From Trichomonas vaginalis G3 (lineage: Eukaryota; Parabasalia; Trichomonadida; Trichomonadidae), in NCBI RefSeq assembly GCF_026262505.1, contig NC_067204.1:16594165-16658164 (forward strand): a stretch of DNA of 64,000 bases, written 5' to 3'. The notes below the pieces were generated by a model. It did not search any database. It was not told the DNA's origin and saw only the letters and a list, made by a program, of their open reading frames with translations. The position numbers and the translations under genes are program-made. Within the stretch, counting starts at the first letter, position 1. The number at the start of each line of letters is the position of its first letter. This document shows positions 12,118 to 23,300 of this stretch, one piece after another.

Positions 12118-13689
12118 ATGTCATGTTGTCTCATTTTTTCAGAGAAGTTCATTAACCTGGTGACCTGGTGACCTGGTGACACCTTCAGTTCTTCAAAAAT
12201 AATTCATAACTGCCTTCCTCCTGTGTTGTTGTCTAAATGTCATGTTGTCTCACTTTTTCAGAGAAGTTAATTAACCGAGTGACACATGGTGACGTAGTGA
12301 CACCTTCAGTTCTTCAAAAATAATTAATTATTGAATAACCTAAAAACCATTAACGTAAACATTATTTTTGGGTCATTTACACTCATTACGATGAAGTCAT
12401 GACAAAACATTTACGTTCATGTTTGACATAGAGTTTACGATGAAGAAATCATGACAAAACATTTACGATGAAGTATTGACAAAGCATTTACGATGAAATC
12501 ATGACAAAGTCTTTACGATGAAATCATCATGACAAAGCATATACGATGAAGTTTTGACAAAGTGTTTATGTTTAGTTTCGATGAAGAAATCATGACAAAA
12601 CATTTACGATGAAGTATTGACAAAGCATTTACGATGAAATCATGACAAAGTCTTTACGTTTAGTTTTGACAAAGCATTTACGTTCATGTTTGACATAGAG
12701 TTTACGCTCATTACAATGAAATCATGACAAAACATTTACGATGAAGTATTGACAAAGCATTTACGAAACTTGATAGGGATATTAATTATTGGTTTAACAA
12801 CGTTTATTTTTTGTTGAACATTTTCACTTTCATTTATTTCTTCCTCCTCTGTTTCATTAGTTTCTTAAAGTTCAATGTTGATTCTGAGACATGAATTTTT
12901 AAAGTTTATTTTTTTTATTTTTTATTTCATTATGGTAGTGAATCTTTCATTCATGAAAATAATTATTTCTAATTTCTTTTACTCTCTCGTACATACTAGA
13001 TTTGAAGAATTCAGAACTTTTACCATAATCTCCTAAATGTTTTCTTATCCCTAACGTGTGCCAGTTATTATATGAAACTGAATAAACTTTATCTTTATCT
13101 TTACACCTTTCATCACTTCCAATATATTTATATTTCAATTTTGATTTAGCATTTTCATATTCATTAGCGTTTAATAATTCACAATCTTCCTTTTTAAATA
13201 AATGTTTTATGTATTCAGGATTTAATAATCTACGTTTATATGCTCCTAACTTAGTTCTAAAGGTTTTTCTACAAAATTTAGGAATTCCATCCTCTTTAAT
13301 GTCATCAATGATTTCCATTTCATTATTTTCAATTTCTTCTTCTCGTTTATGAGGTCTTTGATTATGACTCCATTGATTCCATGAAATTAAATATTCTTTA
13401 TCATTATATTTATACCTCATTAGCTTATTTTGGCTTTCATATTCATTTAATAATTCACAATCTTCATTTTTAAATTGAAGTTTAACCCATTCAGGATTTA
13501 AACAATGTTTAATTAATCGCGGAATATCTGACATCATCTATATATAGCTTCTTTTATAAAAGATAAAAAATAAATTATTTTAAAATTAATGTTAATTTTT
13601 TAATGTGTTTATAAATAAATATATTTTAATGCATCGTCTATATATAGATGTAACAAAAAAAGTCACACACCCCTTCCTATACTACTACT
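12118..13689 (-). repeat. Right terminal inverted repeat of the 11.1 kb element
   Basis: This is the inverse of 2575-4147 over about 1.57 kb, ending CCTTCCTATACTACTACT. It carries the whole copy of the small gene. Confidence 0.85.
12947..13537 (-). CDS. TIR-borne small protein with a duplicated domain, right copy looks whole
   Basis: This 196-residue protein is the only intact gene of the 11.1 kb element. It consists of two related domains of about 60 residues. Domain 1 (about residues 10-65) has LNPEWVKLQF, EDCELLNEYES and a YKYNDKEYLISWNQW core. Domain 2 (about 104-172) has LNPEYIKHLF, EDCELLNANEYE and a YKYIG...VYSVSYNNW core. A charged linker (EEEIENNEMEIIDD) joins them. The layout, LL..Y...KYKY followed by SW..W, faintly resembles the treble-clef modules that accompany phage and giant-virus nucleases, but the zinc cysteines are not there, so DNA binding is only a guess. 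Being inside the terminal repeat, it could bind the element's own ends. Family not recognised. Confidence 0.7.
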   Translation of the reverse strand: MMSDIPRLIKHCLNPEWVKLQFKNEDCELLNEYESQNKLMRYKYNDKEYLISWNQWSHNQRPHKREEEIENNEMEIIDDIKEDGIPKFCRKTFRTKLGAYKRRLLNPEYIKHLFKKEDCELLNANEYENAKSKLKYKYIGSDERCKDKDKVYSVSYNNWHTLGIRKHLGDYGKSSEFFKSSMYERVKEIRNNYFHE

Positions 13690-13695
13690 CAATTC
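13690..13695. repeat. Target-site duplication CAATTC, right copy
   Basis: This is an exact repeat of 2569-2574, directly after the right end of the 11.1 kb element. Confidence 0.85.
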
Positions 13696-13929
13696 TGTGT
13701 AAACCAAATTATTATATTTATCAGAGTAAAGGTTGATTGAAGATTGTCTAACAAAAATTAATAATTTCATGAGTTTTTATGGGAGATTTAGTCTCCTACT
13801 CTCAAATTTATGCTAAATCTTATTTTCGATGCCGAACAACATTTGAATCTAAAATAATCGTTAATTAGTGATTTTGGATTTTTAATATTTTTGGCAAGTA
13901 CTGTTCAATAATCAAAATAATGCTTCTTA

Positions 13930-13935
13930 TCATAT
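13930..13935 (+). promoter_or_regulatory. Initiator (TCATAT) of the second ankyrin gene
   Basis: TCATAT fits the trichomonad initiator consensus TCA-Py-T/A and lies 15 bases (from its A) before the ATG at 13947. It therefore favours that ATG over the one at 13920, which lies upstream of the initiator. Confidence 0.5.
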
Positions 13936-13946
13936 TTTTTCAACTT

Positions 13947-15339
13947 ATGAAACTGAGCCAAGCAACTAAGCATTATATTACTCTTATGAATAAGTATAAG
14001 GGATTTATTGATACATGGGATGCAATATATAAATTGGATACAGAAGAAATAGATTCAACAACAGTATTATACGAAGAAATCAAGAACAACTTGATTGATA
14101 CTGGATATTTTACAGCAAAAGAGATGATTGATATGATAGGAAAAATTTGCAATGAGAGTTTACATTATCGTCGTGGGTACATAGAGTTAATGAAGAGAAT
14201 AATTGAAGGATATCAATGCACCGACATTTATAATATCTCATTTCTTTCACAATATGATGATATTAAAATAAATACACCTGAATATGCAATAATGAATGAT
14301 AACGAAGATGAATTATTGTATCACTTGAAAAGTAAGAGACTTGACCTCACTAAAATCCTTGAAAAATGTTGTTTAAGAGGAGCAGTTAATTGTTTCAAGT
14401 TATTGCAAAAAGAATTTGACGTAAAAATCACCAAAAGATGTCTTGATGCTTCATTTAAAGGTAACAATCAACATATTATTAATGAGTGTTTGAAAGAAAA
14501 TGAACCTGATATATATACAACGGAAGCTGCAATTGTATCTCATAACTTCGCTAATTTATATATCTTGTTGAACGAATACGGGACAAAAATCCAAATGATT
14601 GATTGTGGAATATACAAAAATCTTCATGCATTTATTTATCTTTTGGATTTATATGAAATTATCAGCAATGCGTTTGTAATATCTCCATATTTTCATATAC
14701 CATCTCTTTGTGAATATATGATTCAGAATGGTGCGGATATTAATTATACAGATGAAGATGGCATAAATGGTCTTTTTTCAGCAGTAGTTGAAAATCAAAC
14801 AGATATTGTGTCAAATTTGATTTTAAATAGAGTTAATATTAATGCACTAGATTCAGAGGCATTTGAAAGTTTAATTCAGAAAAACAATATATTAATGTTG
14901 GAGTTTCTTCTTTCACATGGTGCCAATGTTAACACCAGAAATAGAGAACAAGGCCACTCAATACTTCATGTAGCTTGCGTAGAAAATAATATCGAAGCTG
15001 TTAATATTCTAATTTCACACGGCGCAAATATAAATGATAATAGGAACATTGTACAACAGACACCTCTTATATTTGCATGTTCGCTTAATCATAAAGAAAT
15101 CGCTGAACTTCTGATTTCACGTGGTGCAAACGTCACCATGCAAGATTATGAAGGACATTCTGTACTTCATATTGCAATAGCTTCTAATATTGAACAAAGA
15201 GATGGTACATTTGAAGCAAATTTGGAAATTAATCGAAACACCAAAGATTTGATTGAGCTTCTACTTTCAAATGGTGCAAACGTCAATGCAAGGGATGAAG
15301 ATGGATATACACCTCTTCATATGGCAGTAATGAGATCTA
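13947..15339 (+). pseudogene. DUF3447-type ankyrin protein, 5' part, interrupted by the Maverick
   Basis: The N-terminal 230 or so residues (KLSQATKHYITLMNKYKG...) have the layout of the large trichomonad ankyrin family with a DUF3447-like helical head. Ankyrin repeats follow (LLSHGANVNTRN, LISHGANINDN, LISRGANVTMQD, LLSNGANVNARD). The frame then enters the 28.4 kb insertion at 15340 and meets an element-borne stop near 15425, so the protein made today would lack its last repeats and carry about 29 foreign residues. The original reading continues in phase at 43765: AVMRS on the left and MRSTSEIVEILIS on the right share the duplicated target. I chose the ATG at 13947 because an initiator sits 15 bases before it. 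Role: protein binding, partner unknown. Confidence 0.85.
15328..15339. repeat. Direct repeat flanking the 28.4 kb insertion, left copy
   Basis: TAATGAGATCTA occurs here and again at 43765-43776 on the far side. If the element ends are taken as GGGATGCG the duplication is 12 bp, with AGGGATGCG it is 10 bp, and with TAGGGATGCG it is 8 bp (ATGAGATC). A plain 6-bp duplication does not fit symmetrical ends. Confidence 0.85.
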
Positions 15340-15425
15340 GGGATGCGTTAAACACGCCATTTGACCGGGCGTACATTTTTTTTGTTCGCCCAAAAATTTC
15401 GCCATTTGCGAAATTCAAAAATTAA

Positions 15426-15839
15426 AAATAAAATTTTAATCTTGATTTTTTTATTTTCGTGATTTTTTTGAAACCTACATAAGAGATGAAATACTTTTTT
15501 TAAGTAATCGTTTATTATATATAAATATATCTTAATAAATTTAATTCCTTAAGGTAGAGCGTGTTCAAATTTAAAATCTCATACAATATTTTCTTAATGG
15601 CGTATTTTTCTGAGGTCGACCAAATAAAGGCGAATTCAAAATTGAGAACTCCAAGGCGTATGGCGAGTATTCAAAAAGTACACCACTTACAAAATATTGA
15701 ATGTGGATTATCAATTTTTTGGCGTGTTCAATTTCAAATTTTGATATTTATGTTTATTTTATTCAGTATAATGCTAAGAATTAAAATATAAAATTCATAG
15801 AATTTTTTCTTTGAAAATATTTTACATTTTTATTAGACC
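15426..15839. other. AT-rich left end of the Maverick, nothing coding
   Basis: The stretch is AT-rich with scattered GGCG motifs (GGCGTATTTT, GGCGAATTC, GGCGTATGGCG, GGCGTG). They echo the ACGCCAT blocks of the two element ends. No supported gene. Confidence 0.5.
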
Positions 15840-16770
15840 ACTCCTAGACTAGTCATCAGGTTATCCTCGGATCATCCTCAGACTACTCCTTATCAGATTA
15901 CTCATCATCTTCAGACTACTCCTTAGACCCCTCCTCATCAGACTACTCCTCAGATCTTCCTCATAAGACTCCTCCTCAGATCTTCCTCCTGAGACTACTC
16001 TTCAGACTACTCCTTAGAGTCCTCCTCATCAGACTAGTCCTGAGACTAGTCCTGAGACTACTCCTGAAACTACTCCTCAGATTATCCGCAGCCTCCTCCT
16101 CAGATTATCCTCAAACTACTCCTCAGTCTAATCCTCAGACTCCTCCTCAGATTATCCTCAAACTACTCCTCAGTCTAATCCTCAGACTCCTCCTCAGATT
16201 ATCCTCAAACTACTCCTCAGTCTAATCCTCAGACTCCTCCTCAGATTATGCTCAGATTATCCTCAAACTCCTCAGATTATCCTCAGACTACTCCTCAAAC
16301 TCCTCAGTCTAATCCTCAGACTCCTCCTCAGATTATCCTCAAAATCCTCAGACTACTCCTCAAACTACTCCTCGGTCTAATCCTCAGACTCCTCCTCAGA
16401 TTATCCTCAAACTACTCCTCAGTCTAATCCTCAGACTCCTCCTCAGATTATGCTCAGATTATCCTCAAACTCCTCAGATTATCCTCAGACTACTCCTCAA
16501 ACTCCTCAGTCTAATCCTCAGACTCCTCCTCAGATTATCCTCAAAATCCTCAGACTACTCCTCAAACTACTCCTCGGTCTAATCCTCAGACTCCTCCTCA
16601 GATTATCCTCAAACTCCTCCTCAGATTATCCTCAGACTCCTCCTCAGATTATCCTCAGACTCCTCCTCAGATTATCCTCAAACTCCTCAGATTATCCTCA
16701 AACTCCTCAGACTACTCCTCGGTCTAATCCTCAGACTCCTCCTCAGATTATCCTCAGATTATCACTTTAC
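15840..16770. repeat. CTCCTCAGA-type minisatellite, about 0.93 kb
   Basis: This is an irregular tandem array of short units based on CTCCTCAGATTATCCTCA and CTCCTCAGACTACTC, with longer repeats of repeats (about 130 and 180 bp) between 16100 and 16770. One strand is pyrimidine-rich. Frames through it encode only low-complexity repeats and are not credible genes. Confidence 0.85.
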
Positions 16771-17022
16771 ATATATATATCGATAACTAAATAATTACTT
16801 ATTATACTTTCTTTATTTTTTTTAATTTTAAAATAATATTAATATATCTTTCTACGTTTAATGATGAAAAGAGAAAGAGGAGTAAAAAGAGGAAAGAGAA
16901 AAGAAAGAGAGAGAGAAAAAAAGAGAAAGAAAGAAAAAAAAAGGACGGCGATAATTTTGTATTGTTTTGTTATTCGGCCGAATGGCGGGTACGAAGTAAA
17001 AAAAAACAAAAAAAAAGGTAGT

Positions 17023-17070
17023 GGGGCTTCCAGGCGCGTTGCGCCCTCTAGCCCCGAAGATGTTTAGTAT
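17023..17070 (+). repeat. First copy of the GC-rich 67-bp unit, split from the rest
   Basis: GGGGCTTCCAGGCGCGTTGC...GATGTTTAGTAT is one copy of the unit that is tandemly repeated at 19450-20038. The 2.4 kb element at 17071-19441 lies between this copy and the array, so it landed inside the repeat series. Confidence 0.75.
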
Positions 17071-17423
17071 CATAAGACGAAATGGTGGAAGTGAACTCAA
17101 AATAAGAGTATTTAGGTTATTTTGCCGACCAAATATATTTACAAGGCAAAATATCATATTACATGTCAACCTATTATCAGTATGTTTTGATAAAAAAATT
17201 TTATCAAATATCATATTAAAATTAACATCTATATCTATATCAATATCTACACTATAAATTTTTTTATTCAATATCATAGATTTCAAAAATTTATTTCAAT
17301 TTTAAATTAATTTATGGTTTTCATCAAAATTGTTTTTTATTAAAAAGCATGTTTCACAATTTTTACGGTTTCTTTCAAAAGTTATAAAAAGAGAGTCAAT
17401 AAGAAATTTCAACGCTTCAAGAA

Positions 17424-19052
17424 GGAATCAAAGAAATTGACGAAGTTCCAGAATTTTATTCAACAATTCTTAATCACATTAACAAAAACTATACCGAAAC
17501 TTATCTTACCATCCAAATCAAATCACATTACATACGGAATAAACATTTAATCTTTTACCATTAAAATTATATTTATACGTTATTTAATTTTTTTACGTCT
17601 AAGTTGAATAGGATAATAGCCGAAGATATAAAGTAACTATAGTTTACAAGCTAAGGAACAAATCAGCATTGAAACTAAAAAATAACGTATTTGAATAATT
17701 TCGTAAAAATTAGAATTACTCGATATTAAGCATATTGCTTTTCTATCATATATGCTTATATTCTACAATAGTGTTACCAAACATCGGGCAACATCATACG
17801 TATAATACAACTTTTTAATACTTGAACGTCAATTTGACAGACTCAAGTTTCGAATTAGAGACCAACTTTCATCAGCATAGTATATGTGCGCAAACTACTG
17901 CATAATGGTATGCTTATCTTTTCATTTTAAAAAATAACGTATTTGAATAATTTCGTAAAAAATTAGAATTACTCGATATTAAGCATATTGCTTTTCTATC
18001 ATATATGCTTATATTCTACAATAGTGTTACCAAACATCGGGCAACATCATACGTATAATACAACTTTTTAATACTTGAACGTCAATTTGACAGACTCAAG
18101 TTTCGAATTAGAGACCAACTTTCATCAGCATAGTATATGTGCGCAAACTACTGCATAATGGTATGCTTATCTTTTCATTTTAAAAAATAACGTATTTGAA
18201 TAATTTCGTAAAAAATTAGAATTACTCGATATTAAGCATATTGCTTTTCTATCATATATGCTTATATTCTACAATAGTGTTACCAAACATCGGGCAACAT
18301 CATACGTATAATACAACTTTTTAATACTTGAACGTCAATTTGACAGACTCAAGTTTCGAATTAGAGACCAACTTTCATCAGCATAGTATATGTGCGCAAA
18401 CTACTGCATAATGGTATGCTTATCTTTTCATTTTAAAAAATAACGTATTTGAATAATTTCGTAAAAAATTAGAATTACTCGATATTAAGCATATTGCTTT
18501 TCTATCATATATGCTTATATTCTACAATAGTGTTACCAAACATCGGGCAACATCATACGTATAATACAACTTTTTCGTACTTCTTTATCGAATTTAAATA
18601 GAACTAAGTTTTTATTTTAAATAAAAGAGAAATAATTCTAATTTATAATCTCATTATTAATTTATTCTCATTTTAATATTTCATCGATTTTTTATTATCG
18701 ATATTCAATACAAATGAATTCATATTATAATAGTATCTAGTATAACAAGGTATTCTATCACAGTATTTCTTCAATTTATTATAATATTTCAGCATTTTTT
18801 AGTTTCAATGCTGATTTGTTCCTTAGCTTGTAAACTATAGTTACTTTATATCTTCGGCTATTATCCTATTCAACTTAGACGTAAAAAAATTAAATAACGT
18901 ATAAATATAATTTTAATGGTAAAAGATTAAATGTTTATTCCGTATGTAATGTGATTTGATTTGGATGGTAAGATAAGTTTCGGTATAGTTTTTGTTAATT
19001 GATTAAGAATTGTTGAATAAAATTCTGGAACTTCGTCAATTTCTTTGATTCC
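17424..19052. mobile_element. Inner inverted-repeat element with a 253-bp tandem core
   Basis: Arms of about 260 bases (17424-17683 and 18793-19052) are inverted copies with only a few differences, starting GGAATCAAAGAAATTGACG and ending GCATTGAAACTAAAAAAT. Between them lie 3.5 copies of a 253-bp unit and 220 bases of unique AT-rich sequence. There is no gene and no obvious target duplication. It is a foldback-like or non-autonomous element nested in the 2.4 kb one. Confidence 0.65.
17681..18573. repeat. 253-bp tandem repeat, 3.5 copies
   Basis: Units begin AATAACGTATTTGAATAATT at 17681, 17933, 18186 and 18439. The last copy is cut after about 135 bases. Copies are virtually identical, so the amplification is recent. 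Confidence 0.95.
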
Positions 19053-19449
19053 CTCTTCCTCGCAATACAACTCCATATCATTAACTTGTATTTAAAGACT
19101 TCCATATACAAAACTATATATAATGTTTGAAAGTTAAATCCAATCTTTTTCTATTTCTAAAAAAAATTGAGACCTAAACACGAGATAGCTTTCCGAAAAT
19201 TTTCAGGGACATTTTTAATCATTTTTTTTATTTATTGTAATATCTTTGTTATTAAATTTGAATTGTTTAATATTTGAATGTAAAGAATTGAATAGTAATA
19301 ATTTTAGTTTTAATACATAGCTAATTGCTAAGCAAAATAATTAATTTATTGTAATTTTGACATGTAAACTAAAGGGGAATTTAGCCGGCCAAATATATGC
19401 CACTTTTTGACTTCACCTCACTTCCGCCATTTCGTCTTATGACATTAGT

Positions 19450-20038
19450 ATAAATGAAGTTTATATTCGGAGGGCTTCCAGGCGCGTTGCGCCCTCTAGC
19501 CCCGAAGATGTTTAGTATAAATGAAGTTTATATTCGGAGGGCTTCCAGGCGCGTTGCGCCCTCTAGCCCCGAAGATGTTTAGTATAAATGAAGTTTATAT
19601 TCGGAGGGCTTCCAGGCGCGTTGCGCCCTCTAGCCCCGAAGATGTTTAGTATAAATGAAGTTTATATTCGGAGGGCTTCCAGGCGCGTTGCGCCCTCTAG
19701 CCCCGAAGATGTTTAGTATAAATGAAGTTTATATTCGGAGGGCTTCCAGGCGCGTTGCGCCCTCTAGCCCCGAAGATGTTTAGTATAAATGAAGTTTATA
19801 TTCGGAGGGCTTCCAGGCGCGTTGCGCCCTCTAGCCCCGAAGATGTTTAGTATAAATGAAGTTTATATTCGGAGGGCTTCCAGGCGCGTTGCGCCCTCTA
19901 GCCCCGAAGATGTTTAGTATAAATGAAGTTTATATTCGGAGGGCTTCCAGGCGCGTTGCGCCCTCTAGCCCTGAAGATGTTTAGTATAAATGAAGTTTTT
20001 ATTCGGAGGGCTTCCAGGCGCGTTGCGCCCTCTAGCCC
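19450..20038. repeat. Nine tandem copies of a 67-bp GC-rich hairpin unit
   Basis: The phrase GGGCTTCCAGGCGCG recurs at 19472 and then every 67 bases up to 20008. Each unit can fold: GGCGC-GTT-GCGCC inside, with GGGC/GCCC outside. One more copy lies at 17023 and a single inverted copy near the right end (43617-43672), so the unit belongs to the Maverick's terminal repeat and was amplified only on the left. Its GC content stands out from the AT-rich surroundings. Confidence 0.95.
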
Positions 20039-20304
20039 ATAAAAAATTTCTGAGGACGAGCCAGCCGGTGACTTTTTTGTAGAGCACTCAAAATAGTATA
20101 ACTTTGTCCGGACAAGTAAGGGTCTATCATCGCTACAGGAAAAGTTACAGGCGTTCCAAGGAAGTATACTTTGAGAAGCCTTTTTCCCCTTATAGAATGA
20201 GATAGGACGGTTATTTTACAAAACTGACAACACTTTGACCGAGTAGTTTTTTGTGCTGAACAAAAAGTGTCATATAAACATCTGTCAAAAGCCGCTTTTT
20301 AACT

Positions 20305-20310
20305 TCACTT
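20305..20310 (+). promoter_or_regulatory. Initiator-like TCACTT before the first Maverick gene
   Basis: TCACTT matches the host initiator and lies 7 bases (from its A) ahead of the ATG at 20314. It suggests that the element uses the host's transcription start signal for this gene. The 270 bases upstream (20040-20300) hold no gene and form the likely promoter region. Confidence 0.45.
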
Positions 20311-20313
20311 AAA

Positions 20314-23300
20314 ATGCCACGTAAGCTACGTAAGAATATACGTAAGAGGAAGGGAGCATTGAAACATCCAATAGTAAAACTGACACCACAACAACAGTTG
20401 CAACAACAAATGATGAATGACCCCACTATGTTGCAACAAATGTCAAGCAACCCTATGCTTTTAAACCGAGTTATTGGTGCACAGAGTGGAGGTTTAAGAG
20501 CGGCACTTTTAGCGAAAATGGCAGGCTATGGTGGAGCTGCAGACGGAACAGCTTATAACCCTCAAAGTCAAATGAATTTAAGTTCACTCAAAAATCAAAT
20601 AACAGATGTCAAAAAGTCAAACATAGACATACAGAAACAAATAAGTGAAAACGAAAAGAAACTAGAATATGACAGACACACAAAGAAACTTAATGAGTTA
20701 AACGTAGAGAAAAAGAAGAAAGAAGAACAACTGAAAGAACTAAGTACAGAGGAATATGCGAAAAAAGTGTCAGAAAAAGCAGCAGAAGTAGCAAAAATGG
20801 AACAAGATGTTATAAATTTGAAAAACCATACTACTCAATATAAAGTACTGAAAGATGAAGAGATAAAACAAAAAGCCATGAAGACATATATGGATAGCGA
20901 TGAGTATAAAAAAGAAGTTGAAGCAAATGTAAAGGCAGAAAAACTTTTACAGTTGCAAAACCAAACCGTACAGTATGAAAACTTAGCACAAGAAAGTAAA
21001 AATAACGACGCAGCCATGCAAAAGGCAATGAAAAGCGCAGAATATATAAAAGCTAATAATGACTGGTTAGATGCCCAAGCCAACGCTAAAGCAGCCCAAC
21101 TTATAGGGTCAATAAGGACAAAAATACAAGCGGATGAAGACAGTTCAAATGAAGCTTTAATGAATGCTGACTTTAAGAATGCCTTCGAAGCTCTTCATAG
21201 TAAGGTGAAACTAGTGAACGACTTCTCATCTGGAAAGAAACTGAAGTCTGAAGGTTTCGACAAAGAGTTAAGAGAAGTAGCACAAAATATGACAAAAATA
21301 ACAGATGCAGCAACGAGACAGGCAGTTCAAAGTGCCTATGACGCCGTTAGAGCAACTGTTGTGGAAAGTCAAGAAAAAGAGTTACAACAGACCAAAACAG
21401 ACCTAGTAAATGCTTTCTTAAAAACGAAAAGTCAGGTAGGACATTATGCTGCAGATGGAACATATGTGCCAGCTGGTGGAACTTATATACCACCAAACCC
21501 TCCAAGAGAAGCACCTGCACCAGGACTACCTAAAACATTTACATCGTCACATGGACACAGACACAGGCATGCACCAAAACCAGCACAGCAACCAACAGTT
21601 CAAAACCCTGCACAGCAACCAACAGTTCAAAATCCAGCACAGCAACCAACAGTTCAAAATCCAGCACAGCAACCAACAGTTCAAAACCCTGCACAACAAC
21701 AACCACAAACAGAGCAAGGACATAAAAGAAGTAGAGAAAAAGGAAACCAAGAATTCTTAAAAATGCTTAAGGAAGATTATGGTTACCCAGATACTCTTGA
21801 CTTTAGTGACAGATATAAAGAAGCTATTAGAAAGTTCAAGGAAGGAAATACTGACCCGAACCTATTTAGCTTTATGGCTCAGCATCAAATCGGATATAAT
21901 CTCAAACCTGGAAAATACAAGCTCGCTAAGGGATATGATTTAATAGCATATCATCCAAATGACATGAATGAATTTACTCCGAGATATTTGATGTCAGAGC
22001 TAAATGATAATTCAACTCTCTTCATGAAACGCGTAAAAAATAGAGACGGAACGAAAGAAGAAAGGTTTATGAGTCCGGATGACTTAGATAGGGAACTTGT
22101 TAAAAACGGTCTCGGAATATATGAAATGCCACCAGATGAGGTACAAGAAACTCAACAGGAAGAAGTTCAGATACAACCAGACATGGAAGAAATAGTTCAG
22201 CAACAACAGCTAGAAGAGCCTGAAGGAAACGAACAAGTCCCTCCTTTGGAAACTAACTTCACAGAACTAGATGAAGATTTGGAACAGCCGAAAAATCTTG
22301 ACCCTCAACAAGAGTATGAGGTGAATATGGAATCTTTCCAAGAGTCTAAGAAAAATTCGGCTGACATAGTAGAAGAATATCGAAAAATGTTCACCGACAT
22401 ACAAAAGACTCCAACATCAGATGAAAATATTCAGCATAGAATGGAAGTACTGAAAGAAAATGTACGCAAATACAATAATCCTTTTTACTTACGACCATAT
22501 AACGTTCAATCTTTGGCTGAACTCGGTGAAAATAAAAGGTTAAATTTCAACAAAACATATAGAAATGAAACATTGTTTAAAGTTCATTCAGAACCTAACC
22601 AATATGGAAACAAACCTACTTTTGTTTCTGCAGACTATGGAACTACAATGAGATGGGGTCATAAAGCTAATCCAGATAGGTGGTTCATACACTTACAACC
22701 TCAATTCCAAGAAGTTGTAGACGCAATGGAAGTGAATGGTGAACCAGATATAGCTGGTATTTTCAGCGCGGCTTTAATGCCATTGAAAGATATGAAAGAT
22801 GCAGATATTTTGGACCAGTATGAAATGAACATGGCTGAGGGAAATATAACACCTGACGTTCTAGAACATTTATCTCAAAGAACTACACAGAACCATAGAG
22901 ATGGTATATTTGGTGAAGAGTTTAGAATGAAAGTTAGGGAGAGAGAAGGAAGAGAACCTATTGTACATGACCTTGCAAACGAAAGTTTGCAAAATGTCAT
23001 AAAAACTTACTTTGCAGACAATGAACTGAGAAGGGATGAATATTTAAGAAAACTCAAATGGACAGTACCAAATGAAATGTTAGTATTGAAAAACATGTTC
23101 CATGACAAAATAAAACCAACTACAGAAATAAATGACGCAAGACTGAAACGTTGGGTAAAAGCTTTCCCATTCACAAAAGATATTATTGGTTACATGGAAA
23201 GAAAACCAGAATGGCTACAAAAACATATATTTGGAAACGAGCTTATTCCATATGGACAAGCTCTGTTTGAAGAGCTTGAACCGGAAACTCAGGAAAGAGT

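Larger units (their letters stand above)
2575..13689. mobile_element. 11.1 kb palindromic Maverick/Polinton-like element, gene-poor
   Basis: The ends begin AGTAGTAGTATAGGAAGG and are inverted copies of each other over about 1.57 kb (2575-4147 and 12118-13689), almost without differences. CAATTC is duplicated on both sides. A 6-bp duplication, 5'-AG termini and long terminal inverted repeats are the known hallmarks of Mavericks/Polintons. The interior holds no integrase, polymerase or capsid gene, so the copy is non-autonomous and can only have moved with help from another element. The near-identical arms suggest a recent insertion or ongoing conversion between arms. The only genes are the two copies of a small protein inside the repeats. 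The element sits 251 bp upstream of the second ankyrin gene. Family assignment is inference from the termini. Confidence 0.75.
17071..19441. mobile_element. Nested 2.4 kb non-coding element in the Maverick's left end
   Basis: The ends are inverted copies of CATAAGACGAAATGGYGGAA (about 24 matching bases). The bases TTAGTAT flank both sides (17064-17070 and 19445-19451), consistent with a target duplication of 7 or more bases, though the exact junction is uncertain. The element interrupts the GC-rich repeat series. No gene is present; the interior holds a second inverted-repeat structure (17424-19052). Family not recognised. Confidence 0.55.

Noticed and set aside
15561-15791. A 76-residue gene near the left Maverick end
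   Set aside because: No family, no start context, and the region repeats GGCG motifs of the element ends; likely chance.
16450-16794. A Pro/Gln-rich gene in the CTCCTCAGA minisatellite
   Set aside because: The frame is only a translation of the repeat; the repeat length is not kept in multiples of three throughout.
16858-17286. Ser/Phe-rich or Lys/Arg-rich genes in the purine-rich stretch
   Set aside because: Overlapping frames on both strands arise from GA-rich low complexity and run across the border of a nested element.
17681-20038. Tandem arrays as a CRISPR array
   Set aside because: The 253-bp and 67-bp units follow each other directly, without unique spacers, and no cas gene is near; the genome is eukaryotic.
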